NCBI GenBank assembly: GCA_013350335.1
Contig: CM023540.1
Span: 29,429,175-29,493,174, forward strand
From: Chimonanthus salicifolius
Lineage: Eukaryota; Streptophyta; Magnoliopsida; Laurales; Calycanthaceae
Reading direction: 5' to 3'
DNA length: 64,000 bases
In this document: piece by piece, positions 11,101 through 23,200 of the stretch
Numbering within the stretch: position 1 is the first letter of the stretch
Layout of the letters: every line of letters starts with the position of its first letter
Position numbers and translations under genes: made by a program
The notes under the pieces: model-generated
The model's input: only the letters and a program-made list of their open reading frames with translations
What the model was told of the DNA's origin: nothing
Databases searched by the model: none

Positions 11101-12181
11101 CTAGGTTGCTTCCCCAAGTAAGCGTGGACTCTCCATGAGCATGAACAACGGATGCTCTTCCATTGGTGAGACACATCACTTGCCTATTTGGCGATTCCTC
11201 TTTGGATGCTTCTCACTCCATCCTTGGTCGAATTCAACTCATTTTCCTCTCTCCATCGAGCATGAAGTGTTTGTGTGCATAAACTTGTGGTGTTTAAGTT
11301 AGATTAGAGTATTAGGTGGATTTTTCTCATTGGATGTAATTTAATTTTCTTAATTCATATTGTTGAATTGATGTAAGCATGGATAGAATCCAAGATGGGC
11401 TTTCACGCCAACATCAAGGATTCCCACACCAACGGTAGTTTGGTCACGCCAACCATGGTTGGTTAGGGTTGGTTTAACTATGGTTCTGGTGACTTGTTGC
11501 ACTATGAAAGGTGCCTTGGGTGGTCATTTTGTTCACTCGAATTTGGTGATTGTAGAATTGAAGTTTCAAGTTAAGTTGAGAGAAGTCTCAAGTTTTGGAA
11601 TTAGTTCCAAGTAAGTTCTTCAATTAATTCTTAGTTTCTGTTTACTTGAATTAAATTGTGGTTTGCTTTTTCATTTTAATTCAGCACCTTAATTAATTTG
11701 AGCTTAAATTATTCAATTGCAATTGCAATTTTTCTTTCAATTTAATTCACTTAAATCGGAAAGTAGTCTTCACTGGACGCTAGTATCATAAAATATTGCC
11801 ACTAGCGACATCTTTGGTTTGGATCCATTTCAAACCAAAGTTCGTTTGGTCTGTTTATTTTTTTGAAGTCTAAGGAAGGTTCTTCAACTACGTAAGCGCT
11901 CGGTAGAATTCTTGTAGTTCTACCTCATGTCTTGCTGTATGTCTACTATCATGTCTGCTCCAACGTTGTTGATTATTGCTCCATTTAAAAAAAAATGTTG
12001 ATTATTGCCCATCAGTCCTGAAAAAGAGAGGTTGCATTGTTGAAGTTGGAATCTGTTCTCTTATTTTCACAATTGTTTTCTGGCATTCTACTGTTGAATA
12101 TTTTTTTTATACTTACTTTATGTTCCTATTTTTTTTTCCAGGAGCACGGGCACTTTGGCCATTGACAATGGAGATCGTTGA
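5168..12181 (+). CDS. At5g19025-like, 'ribosomal protein L34e superfamily' membrane protein
   Basis: Two coding exons: 5168-5784 and 12142-12181, giving 218 residues. The ATG at 5168 opens MPSMSSSSAPTKSRK, as in plant relatives; the frame is open upstream but only through a TTG. Two hydrophobic segments (about residues 40-62 and 78-98) are probable membrane spans. A Cys-rich turn, CCCCASRSRRCRNPNC, follows, then the conserved GLKKAAEFDVQLQTEDC, NPDYDC, NGRAVLLFR, CGCPVAKLE and WGPKRGRRHKK motifs. Unspliced, the frame hits TGA right after HKK, but that TGA lies in a GTGAGT donor (GT at 5785-5786). Joining to the acceptor at 12140-12141 gives KSTGTLAIDNGDR and stop, which matches the family's short tail. 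The function of this plant family is unknown; the 'L34e' name is a database label, not evidence of a ribosomal role. The 6.4-kb intron holds SINE copies and diverged duplications. Confidence 0.88.
7845..8130. repeat. Diverged direct repeat in the large L34e-family intron
   Basis: The stretch at about 7845-7970 is repeated at about 8013-8130. Shared words are TTGCATATCT, TGCA(A/G)ATAACA, GAATGGTTT-like and GAGACATAAAATTTCTTTG. The spacing of about 167 bp and moderate divergence suggest an old local tandem duplication. Confidence 0.6.
9889..10046 (+). mobile_element. tRNA-derived SINE, family C
   Basis: An A-box-like CTCAACTGGTAAGGGC is followed by a B box in GTCGGTTCAAGTCCC. The 3' end is an ATG-rich tail (AGATTGATGAGATAAATGGC then GATGATG). 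A near-matching 22-bp duplication (9867-9888 and 10047-10069) flanks it. Shorter relatives are at 33470-33585 and 45880-45970. Confidence 0.75.
10191..10470. repeat. Local imperfect duplication
   Basis: The word series TCTCTGG..ATACAT.GTA.CCAGA.CAAAAGATG.ATGCA.GAAA occurs at about 10203-10250 and again at about 10373-10425, and part of it (AAAAGATGGATGC.GGAAATGAT) a third time at about 10429-10452. This is intronic sequence with no coding signal. Confidence 0.6.
10553..10680 (-). mobile_element. 5'-truncated SINE, family A
   Basis: Minus-strand copy of the 3' two thirds of the family A SINE: CCGAGGATTAGTCGGGTGCT, CTCTAAGAGGCCTAGACACC and TTGGTAATCA, with the CTCCGTAGAGTTACTC word upstream. 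The tRNA-like head with the B box is missing. Confidence 0.7.
10681..12141. other. 3' part of the large L34e-family intron
   Basis: Intronic sequence without a recognisable gene. It includes a block at about 10980-11060 with inverted copies of a short word (CGCCAA..., TTTGGCCG...CGGCCAAAA) and a promoter-like 'AAACCCTAGG' motif at about 11043. A degraded retroelement is possible but I see no coding or terminal-repeat support. Confidence 0.35.
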
Positions 12182-14117
12182 TTTTTGGTTTTTTTAATTT
12201 TGTTGGTTGATTTTATTTGTTCCATTTTCTCCAGATTTTGGATTCTCTTAACTTTGTATCTAGGTACTCATTACAAATTCCGACCAAAAGTTACGAATCA
12301 GTTCAAGTAGAAGAGGACATTAGTCCCTGCAGTCTAATAACCTTCCTGCCATTTCCCTACTATGGGAGATAATTCTCTAGTCTGGTCGTGGAGGCTGTAA
12401 GGGAAGTTTCTCAACATGAATAAATGATCAGTTGATATTAGATTTACCAAGTTTAGATGGCTTTTAAATGGTACCTCCAATTTTTTGGTTTAATGAGGGG
12501 ATTTGGTGTCCAGTCTGCCTCTAACTTTGTTCCTCCCAAAACCATTTTTCATGCAATAAGCCAGTAACAAATTTGAATTCAGAATTCGTCAAAGAGGTGG
12601 GATGCAAGCAAAACTTTCTATACACATGTTGTTCTCTATAAAAAATTGGTGCTTGTTTTGCTGGTGCAATGTGTCCCCTCTTTCACAGGTGGAGTGAGAT
12701 GCAATTGCATGGCCTGGGCTCTTTTTTCTTCTAACCATGGGACATCAACTGTTTAGTTGCTTCAGCAACTTAGATTCAAGCATTGTTTTCCCCCCTTTAA
12801 TGCTCACTATATTTAGAGAAAGCAGACACAAGGAATGCACTGAGCGATACAGGCACGATAAAAAGAGGGGCAAGGACCCAAAACAGCTAAGAGAACAGCA
12901 CTATAGCGCGCAAAACCCTTCTCAGCGGGGCAACCAAGGAAACAGAAATACAGAGGTCGGGGAGAATTGCTTGACTTGTTATTGAGTAAACAGGTAGAAA
13001 TGGGTATCCAAGCCGGCTTTTTCTAGCAACGTCTCACCCAGCTTCATCTAAACATGAACCCAAAGGCCCCATTTTTAAGTGGTGAAGTAAGGTGGCTCAA
13101 CTGGTGAAACCATAAACAACTCGTTTAGTGTTGACTGAAGCAGATACCTGGCAAAAAGTGAGAAAAATAGATTTTTCCTTCAAGGGTTTTGAAGGCATTA
13201 ATTCCACTTCTGAAACTTATTTGACCTTTCAAAAGATTACCTCCCTAAATAGGTTTCACCAATGAACACAAACAGGACAGGTCAGAAACAAGTTGGAAAT
13301 TATCCGTTGTGAACTGGTTAGGGATTTCGTACCATTTTATCAACTTAGGGAATACCTGATTGTGGAACTCTCCAGAATGGGTATGAAATGATCTAATTAT
13401 TGATTTTTTCAGTATCAAAATTAAATCGTTATATTTAAATATTTGATAATCAATCCAACAATCAGTTGAACCAAGATAAATGGGACATATGGCTACAATG
13501 ATGACGATGACATCCAATCCGACACTGAAGAACTAATGAGTAAAACAGGTATTGGTGCAGGCTTTACTTCAAATGGTTGACTGATGTGTAGCAAGTTAGA
13601 TTGATGATTGATACACCATATTCTGGTTGTACACTCAATAGAACATCTTTTTGAGCTTTTTGTGGATTTATGGAATATTTATAATAAAAATTACATATAC
13701 TTAAAAAAGAGCATTTGAGGTAACGTGCTTGACGTTTGGAGTTGAGAAGAGTGAGAAATACATTTCCAGTAAAGTCATTATCTATTTAGAGTCACCTCAT
13801 TATAAAAATAAAAATTCTCTACAAAGAACAGACATAAAGAGAATAAGGAAAATGACAAGTGATTGTGGACCACATAGTTGATTAGAATGTCTAACAGAGC
13901 ATATAAATAGAGGGTCAATACAGTTCCATTTTCTATCTAATCATCCCTTACCTCATTTGATAGGATGAAAAGAAAAAGTGGCACATGCCATTTAATTTTT
14001 TATATGCTAATATCGAAGGCAAGAGGATTAGATGAGAATAAAACTTTATCTATATCTTATTTGTGTGGACCCTATATATCTTATCTAATCACGTGGTCTT
14101 CTAATATTTTTTTAGAC

Positions 14118-14300
14118 TTTTTTTTTTTTTAATGACAAAAGTGTCCAAGCTTCTAACATCACTCGTCTAGTCCTCAGGATATTTATAAGCCTCCTATCCA
14201 TACACTGAACTCTATGGAGAGTGATCCTTTGGGGTGAAATGAAAATCAAACTCAAGACTCCCATTTCCTTAGGCAAGTTCTTGCCCCCTTGAGTCAACAC
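14118..14300 (-). mobile_element. SINE, family A, full length with target duplication
   Basis: Lies between perfect 10-bp direct repeats TTTTTTAGAC (14108-14117 and 14301-14310). On the minus strand the head carries GACTCAAGGGGGCAAGAACT (A box region) and a B-box-like GAGTTTGATTTTC. Next come CTCTCCATAGAGTTCAG, GGATAGGAGGCTTATAAATA and CTGAGGACTAGACGAG, then a poly-A tail (poly-T at 14118-14131 on the plus strand). Confidence 0.8.
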
Positions 14301-14349
14301 TTTTTTAGACAATATCCTCTTTTATTTATTCTCTTTGGATTTTTACTCC

Positions 14350-14530
14350 AATAATGTATCATTCTTCCTAGCTATGGGAGGTTCTAGGTTAAGTCTCATT
14401 CTCAACATATAAAGATCACTTCCCTTAGTTTTATCTGGTGTATGTAGATAGAAAGGTTTGCACATGTCCTAAAGATTTAATCAGCTTCTCTAAGAGACTT
14501 GAATACCTTAGACTTAAAAATAAAAAAATT
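14350..14530 (+). mobile_element. Diverged SINE, family A
   Basis: Plus-strand relic with GGTTCTAGGTTAAGTCTCAT (weak B box), TATGTAGATAGAAAGGTTTG, CACATGTCCTAAAGATTTAA and CTCTAAGAGACTTGAATACC, ending in an A-rich tail. It is closest to the copy at 36480-36625. Confidence 0.55.
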
Positions 14531-15425
14531 ATCATTTTTCCGTATCAGTTCAACTTCCATCGGCCTCCTCTCTCTTTAAATCCTGCACTTGTAACTGTCG
14601 TGTTTTTTAATTTTTATTTTTTCAGCTAATCAAACATCTAAAGATATTTATATTGCGACGTGGTACCTTTGATCGGGATGAGGCATGCATTTCATTGAGC
14701 TAAGATTCGTTCGCTCAAATCTCAGAAATAAAAATCATGATTGCGTAACTCTAGGACCATTTTCAATTCACTGGTTGATGAGGAAAATAGATGAAGAAGG
14801 AGATAGCCGTTTGATGTCCATTTGGTTTCTCCTTAGCCAGAGACAACAACTGGTTAGTAAAAAAACCATGCTGCCAAGTATGACACTTGTGATGCACAAC
14901 TGCAATTACAATTAAAAACAGATTTGAGCATCAAAAGATGGATACTTTTTTTTTTTTCCTCAAAAAAAGGGAGATAACATAAAGGATTTTAATGGCAAGA
15001 ACAAAAGAGAAGAATTTACAAAGGAGAGCACCACCCAGAAGAGGAACTGGGGAGCAAGACCAACCTAACAAAGTAAGACAACTCAGCACAACATGGAACA
15101 ATAACAATTATGAAATCCTTGACCAACTCCTATTAAATTGCTTAGCCGAAAAACCCATAAAGGTATTAGTGGACACTGCGGGATGGATAATAGACTGCTT
15201 GATGTGCCTTAAACAGCACTCTGATGAGGCCGATTTGTCGGTCAAAACACGCCAGTTCCTCCTCCAAATACACCAAGCAAGGCCAAAATAACACACTTCA
15301 AAAGGGCTTGGCCTTTCCTTCACAAAGAGCCCGAAATGTCAAATGGACGTGTCAAAATGGTAAAAGAAATAGTACATTACGATCAGCTGAACATTCATTC
15401 CAGTGAGAGAAATGGTAGATGATCA

Positions 15426-18400
15426 TCATTCATCACCAGTAATTATCAATTCAGCAGCCGCACCCATTGCTCCAATTCCCCCTCCTGCTAATAGTGCAAG
15501 TGCAAGCTCCTCTTCATTCCATTGCCTAAGTCCTAAACTCAGTCTCTTCAACACATGAACTTCTACTTCGGTCACCCATGCAGGTGCACACCCCACCATC
15601 AGGCCAATGAAACCCGTCACATATGCACGCCAAGTAGCCCAGTTGCAACCAAGTGTGATCTTCCCATCAAGTGCACCTGCCAAAAACTCCATGTGGGTGC
15701 AGAGGATCTTTGGCCGTAGCTTTGTCAATGAAACTGAGTCAACACTCCATGAAAATGCCCCACATACCACAGCAAAGTATGCAAGGGCATAACCTGCCAG
15801 CATTGCCGCCATTCCCTCACTCCCTCCCTGCTCTGACGCATGCATGGATAGAAACCACGAAGGCAGTGTTTCCTGGAACAGGGTCTGAACTAGGCCTGCA
15901 CCTCCTGATAGCCACAACAATGAAGCACCAACCATGGCTGCCAACTTTACCTTTGACAAGGCTGTGGCAAGTGAAACCTGTCCGTATTTTGCCCCATTCT
16001 TCTTCTGCATCTTATCATTTCTCTCTCTTAAATGCATGTTCCCTGCTACTTCTTTTACTGAGGTCACCAAAAGAGAAAGTATTGTCTCTGTTACAAATGT
16101 GATATCTTTAATAGACCTGTGGATTCGCAAGTATAGTATCCCAGGAGCAACAGGGGAGATCCCACCGGAGAAATGGGAACCAAAGCCATGGCCAAGAAGG
16201 GCACCAATGCCGCCACTACTGGAGATGCAGCAAGGGGATAGGCCAAGAGTGGCAGTAAAGCAGCTCTTTAGAAGCTGAACTACTGCATCATTGTTCTGTT
16301 GAAAGACAGTGCGAGATGCAGAGAAGATGAGAAAATCATTCCAGCGCTTCACCTTCTGCACCCATAGTGAGGCCACAATTGGCATGCTTGGCCATGGACA
16401 ACCAGCTGCAAGACTCTCTAATGATGGACCAGCTAGGTTTAGGAAGCGCTCTGAGACTTTGTCGAGTTTATAAGTTATAGTGAGGCTCACGAAAGCTGCC
16501 AAGGGCAACGGAAGTGTAGCTGGAGAACTTCCTCCTGCAAGATAAATGAGTTTCAGCTACAAAAGAAAGGAAAGTCAATAGTGTTCTCGCCAATTGCCCT
16601 TGTCTAGAAACTAGTTCCTAAGTTCCCAAGGAGTTGTTTGCCAATTTTTTCAAGGAAATCAATTCCATATGAAAAATTATGTTTGGGTTAGATTCATGTC
16701 ATCTCACAGTGCTGTGAAATCCGATGTTGAGTTGGCCATTGAAACCCAACATTTTGGTTGTTTGTGTCAAAACCTTTGCAAATGAACAAAACATTGTCTT
16801 GCCAACCAATGAAAACCTCCCTATAAGCCCTTATTAGCCCTTATTTCATGGACAATTTCCACGCCGCTTTCTATGATAAAGTACCATTTCATTAATTCTT
16901 CATCATAGAGACAAGCAATAGGAAGAAATACCTGCAACAAGGCTTGGAACGTTGACACCTGTTGCTGCCAAAATCTTTTTGATGTGTTCTTCAACTGTAG
17001 AGAGACTGGCGGCAGGACTTGGCCAATCAGTTCCATTCATAAAAGCCGGCTCCCAAACACCTCGTGTCACTTCCGCAGAAAAGTAACTCACAATAGTTGC
17101 CAAGGATGCAGGCAGGAAGTCGGCGAGATCTTTAAGCCCTGAAACAGAGGTCAACAAAAGCATAAGCTATGTCAGTTGTAGAAATTGATTCACTGCCCAT
17201 GATCCCATTTCATGTGTTTGATAGAATTTGGAGCATATAAGCAAGAAAATTATTGCTGTAGGTTTTTTTTACAAATGGTAACTGAGTTTATTAATTAAAA
17301 AACGGCACAGGAAGTGCATAAATATAGAGATTAAAAAAAGAAAGCATACACTAGGGAGATAACTCCCTGAGCAGCGACTAAAAGCCACTAAGCCTGAGCC
17401 AATGAACAGGCTACGAAAAGGAAGACCTCAAGGAGAAAAAACCTCCCCTATCTCACGCCAACACACTCTCAAGGCACATAAAAGATGATATCTTGAAAAT
17501 TAAGGGGTGGCCCAGGCATGCATTTTTGCCTTGACTCTCATAGCCACAGCATTAAGTTCCCATCTTGTTCCCAAAGACACCGTACTTCAGTATGTTGTCA
17601 TACTTTGGTTTGTATTTTGTTTTCTACCTTCTTGTTTTGAAGACTCATTTTTCCAACCTACTGAAAGGGCCCAAAGAGCCCCAAGAACATGGAGTATCCC
17701 AAGATATAGAGGATAAATTGAGAAAGGTGGTAAAATGATATAAAAATGGGCAATGGACAAAAAGATGTTTAATGGATTCCTCACTAATCTACCGAAGGAA
17801 ACAGAAGTTGAAATGACAAAATTAATCACTACTTAAGCAAGGATTTTATTAGCCTCAACTCTTGCTGGTGCTAAAAGATTTCCAAAGATATTTATATGAA
17901 AATGGACATTGGAGTTGGGACTAGTGAAAGATTAGATAGATTCCAATGTTGGATCCGTCATCAAACCTTCAATCATCCCACCCAAAAGATGTGATTGAAA
18001 CATTAACCAAATTGAGCAAGGATTCTAATGTTGGATCTCATAAAATTATATTCTTCTTTGAAATGTCAATGCCAAAACTAAATCTCCCGCCTGGATTCTC
18101 CACAAAATAGTTTGTAAGTGGAGCCTCGGGATTCACTATGGAGAGGTTTCTCTCCCAATCAAATGTTATCTTAAAATCTGATTCGGTCATCATTTCCCAT
18201 GACAGATATTGACCGCTTTTTTTATATTAATTTCCCACTACATAAGAGTTCTATTAATGTAGCAATTTCATTCCAAACATTCAATCCACCACCCCCAACC
18301 CACTTCCAACTTTCCAATTTTCTTCCCCATATTTTACTCCAATAGTCCCTGCCCATGAGATTCTAATTCCTCCCTATATTCCACCATAATTTGGGTGACA

Positions 18401-20182
18401 GCAATCTCATCCCCAAATCAAGTCTAGCATCCTCCAAAGGAAGCCATGCAAATCAAAGTTATTCACAACTAACCTGTAGCCAATTCACGAGGAGACAGCC
18501 TCCCATGGGAACAGGCAGTGAGAACAGCGTCCACCACAAAAGGAACAGCTTCGAGGATTTCCCATGCAGATAATTTGGGTCTAAATGAGGCATCATCGCT
18601 TCCTGGACCAGAAGAGCTGCTCATACTGCTTCCAGAAGTCCCAGGAGTTACTGATTGGCTTCCCCCTTTAGTCATCTTCCTGAACATCATGTTTAGAAGC
18701 CCATCTACAATTTGATGAATGGGAGTGCCATGAACAAGACCAGAGAGAGGAGATGCTATACAAGCCTGCTGCTGTCGATAACAAACTTTTAATTTTGGGA
18801 ATGAGTCAGCAGAGATGGGATGTGGGTTTGAGAAACTTGCAATCTTGGAGAGTTGTCTGCTGTTATTCTGATCCTTGGGCATATTGCCAGCTGACGCTAC
18901 TTGAGAATTACGCAGGAGTAGAAGGTACTCAGGAGTCAGTTGGGATTCAACAGGAGCACCACTTCCCAGTACATGATGTTCGAGAGGTGGATGATTGAAT
19001 TTCCACAATCTCATAAGAAGAATAAATGCATTTGAGAATACTGCATGGGCAGTGATCTCTTCCCCTGTTGGAAGAGTCCACGAGGTGTTTGGAACGGTGG
19101 ACCCAAAAGCCTCACAGATTTCCATAAGTGCACCCGCAAGTTCTGGAACCTATAAATTCATGCACATACACCATTTAGAAGCTAAATCTAAAGGGGTATT
19201 GGTTGATCCTTGCACAGAAAAGAAAGCAATTGTTTACTCTGTAGTCTACCATACATGGGGATAAATTTCGGTAAATCAGGCCATTTATTGGCTGGACATT
19301 ATTATTGACAGATCATATTGCAAAATTTTTCTTGAAGTAATAATAATATAATGTTAATGGTAACAAAAGCAGCAGTAGCAACTATTATTAACAGAACATA
19401 CCAAGCCTTGTAATGAAAAAATATGGGTAGAATCAACAGATGATATTCCTGTAAGGAGACAGTTCAGCATTGGAGCAAAACTTATCAAATGGCTTTCACT
19501 TCCAGAATAATCTTTGGGAGCGGGCGGTGATAGCAGTTTCACAATGAAACGGACAGTATGTTCCTGCAAGTGGTGGATGGTGAATTACTAATGATGGAAC
19601 ACCATGGTGAGCTCTCCATTATATTGAAAAAGAATGACTGGTGTATTGGAAGTATCCTAGAATCCATGTGGTTGAAATATTTTGGCACCTAAAATTCCAA
19701 TCCATATTGCTCTGTGCTTGGGGATTTGTGGAAATCAAAACACATCAAGTGGATTACTGTTTTCTCCCTTCCCTGCTACTAATCAGTATTAGCAATGATA
19801 TTAAGGATAGGAAGACAGAAACAGGTGACCTGCCAAGTGTATTCCAATTTCTGAGCTACCCCAAATTTGGAGTGCAACACTGCAATGTATAACCATCTGC
19901 TCTGCCAAAATATTTTAATCACTCAACATCTGCTTCCCAGCACCCCAAAAAAGCTAAAGACGCTTTGAACATGCTGAAATAAACTAGAAAGCATTAAATA
20001 ATCAAATGTTATCACAGGTCTCTCTTCAAGAGAAGACATATCAGATGATCCAGAAAAATAACTTTGTCCCAGAAAGTACCTGAATATTCCAACCTCGAAT
20101 AAGAGAGGCACCACAAAGAATAGTGGCAGCTGATGCTTTGTCATCATCCAATCCGTTAACTGCAATCTCAAATATTTTCTCG

Positions 20183-20218
<36 letters not shown>

Positions 20219-23200
20219 ATTCAGTGTCTTTACCCCGGGAAAATTTACAAAAAAGACCATCTGAAATACCTGACTTCAGGAAAGAAATATTGTATAACTA
20301 AAGACCAAGTGAACCAATTCCAGAACTAGTAGAAAATATGAATGTTTACAATCCACTCTCCAATACTTACAGATCTAGCATCATATTGTCTTCACATAAG
20401 AACTGACATAATAAACCAGAAGACTGATTTAACATGAAGATAACATTTCCACAATTTGGAATGCATTTGATGTACCCAATCACCACAGTGTGAAGATTTT
20501 GACAAAGGTTATATATTCTGTTACATGTTTAGGAAAGCATTGAAATCAGAAGTCATGCCAGGCCAAAAACTGTTTTATGCCTTTCTCTCATTTGCATACA
20601 ACTGTCTGGTGTGAATGCATACATCTTTTGCGTGAAGAAATTAGCATCATAATATTTGTATTAAATTATCAATGTAATCCTCCAACTTCCAAAATGCACA
20701 AAATTCAGTGGAACAGATCACCAACTATTCTGCCAAAATGATAAAACTTTGTAGTTTGAGGTACACCGTTCTTTTTAATTTTTTAATATTTGATTAGTAA
20801 ATCTTTATGCATGTTAAGTATGTTCAAGGACTTGAGTTACATTAATTTTGGTACTATGTACCAGCATACCTTGAAGCAGGAGTTGCCACCAAGGAATTAA
20901 TCATTAATAGGGTTAATGGGGCCCCCTTCATGAATGTAGACCATCCAGGCATTTGACCAGGCACACTATGCGGTATTTGGTTCATGCGTCCATTCACATA
21001 GCCTGGCCAGAAGTATGCTGATGTGTCCAACAGGTTTCTAGCAACACAAGCTTCAACAATCAGATGGCGCAGATTTCCAGCTGCAAAAAAATGCATTTAA
21101 TTAAGGACCTTTGAAGTCATGCACAACGATGAGTATAAATAATCAAACTGATTAAAGAACAACATAACTCTAGGGCATGGCTCCATGCATGTAACTTATA
21201 TTTAGTAGTAAGTAGTAAAAAACTAGTAAGGATAAAACTAGTGCTACATAATACTGATTAGCATATCATGTTACTTGTTACATTTTATTATTAAGAAAAT
21301 TTATTCTTTTTTAGCAATGCTCTGAAAATTGAAAGCATATCGTTATCGTTCTAGTCATTAAATTGAATTGAATCGCAAATTGTATAGTAAATCAGAAGAT
21401 TTTTTATGATTATCCCAAAAAGGGTATAATCTTTTAAAACGATTTAAAAGGTAAAAGTTAAGTTTTTTCATATTCTATGCACTTGGTATTCAAAACATTG
21501 TTGATAAAATGACAAAAAAATGATGATGGTATTGCACATGTATGACTTCATTGTCATTATGCAAACATTTTTTAAGATTATAAAAAGAAAGTTATAATCA
21601 TATTGAACTAATTTATAAGAGTAACATTTTGAAAATTAACTTGGATCATTAAGGAGAATCATATTTCTGTAAGACTAACATTTAAGTAATAAAAAATTTA
21701 ATGTTGTTAAAAAAATCGTATCGTATTATAAGATCCAAATCATTTTCTTTAAAAATCGTATCATATCATAATTCATAAGATTCCAAACGTAAATCATAAG
21801 ATTTTGACAGCCATGCCTTTTAGATATAGAATTACAATAAACTATCTAAATAAATGTTTAAAGGTCGTCTCACTAGGACAACAAACCCGTGTTTGCCACC
21901 ATGTGCACCAAGCTGTGGGCAAGGGGATGAGTTATTTGAGAAAGTCTATACTTGGATATGGGGCTTAGATAAATCAGAATGAATGGATCACCTAGTAGGG
22001 TTTTTAAGGCCAATGAAATCAACATGATTTTAATCCAACAGTGAGATAAACTCAAAATTGAATCAAATTAGGCAGAGATCCAATTCATAAGGGGTAGATG
22101 TGTGTGAGAAAGATGAATGTGAAGAGCCCATTGGAAAATTTATATGAATGTGCCTTTACGTGTGAAGAGCCCATTGGAAAATTTATATGAACATGCCTTT
22201 ACGTGTGTGTGTGTGTGCATGACAATGTCAATTAATATTTTTTAGATACAATAATATTTTCATGATGAATTACTAATGATGACAGTGTACAGAAGCGCTG
22301 GTGCATTTAACTTTTCAATCATTTGTTTGACATCCTATATCCTCAACAGTCAAGATACAATGTTATGGAATGATTAATAACCACTGGAAATACAGTGATG
22401 GAATGACATGTAACCTACAGAAAATGTCTGCTTGGTTATAGCTAATATGAAACAGACAACAAATGATGATGTAAACATAAAGAAACTGTACTGAGGCCGC
22501 CTATGCTGCCCTGTTTCAGGAGATTGCTCATTATTTTAAGTAGGGCACAAACTTTAGGTAGGATGTATAGAAAATGACAGAGACAGTGGGTGAGTAAAAT
22601 ATCACTCTATTCCATCATCCTAGCCAGTTGATTTTGGATTCTGAAATTTGATTGTCATAAGCCTGTTGATTTTTAATGGCTCATCTTACAAAGCTAAAAC
22701 GATAGAAGGGGGGAGTTTCCTCAACATCCTTCTATCCATGTACTCTTCTATGCATCTCAATCAATCATGTGGGGCCCACCACATGATGAGTCAGCCTCCC
22801 TAGAGGAAATTACTACCTAGCCTCCCCAGAATTGCTTGTAATTATATGAAGAAAAAACAAAAAGCTGAAAAAGTTGATCGAATCAAGTGACTTAATAGGT
22901 GAAGAATATTGCTTACAACAATTCAATGGCATGTCGTTCAAGCTCATGCACTCAAAGTACCCGTTTCCAACTGGAAGGCCCGAAACGAACATCATTGCTT
23001 TAGCAGCAGCCTGATTGGCCACAGAAATAACAGATTGTGGAGGAGCCAGCAAGCCTTCGTAGTCACCAAGTACTTGTAAGCTGGAGACCAAATCCTTCCG
23101 GCACTTCCCAACCACTTTCTTCTCTTTCCATTGGTTGGAAGTACTGTGTTCTGTTTCATCGACAATAGAGACCTCCTCCTCCCCAATTATATCAGCAATT

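Larger units (their letters stand above)
12182..15425. other. Convergent intergenic region between the L34e-family gene and MED33
   Basis: Must contain the 3' UTRs of both converging genes. I see no further coding exon with family support. SINE copies at 14118-14300 and 14350-14530 are listed separately. The stretch 14940-15420 (poly-T, then A-rich sequence) is probably MED33 3' UTR or an old LINE tail; I cannot decide which. Confidence 0.5.

Noticed and set aside
12737..12985. Small basic protein frame downstream of the L34e-family gene
   Set aside because: No family resemblance, lies in the presumed 3' flank, and hydrophilic composition alone is not evidence.
17250..17830. LINE 3' relic in MED33 intron 10
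   Set aside because: Minus-strand fragments such as GALWALSVGW faintly recall LINE C-termini, but stops are frequent and no boundary or core motif is visible.
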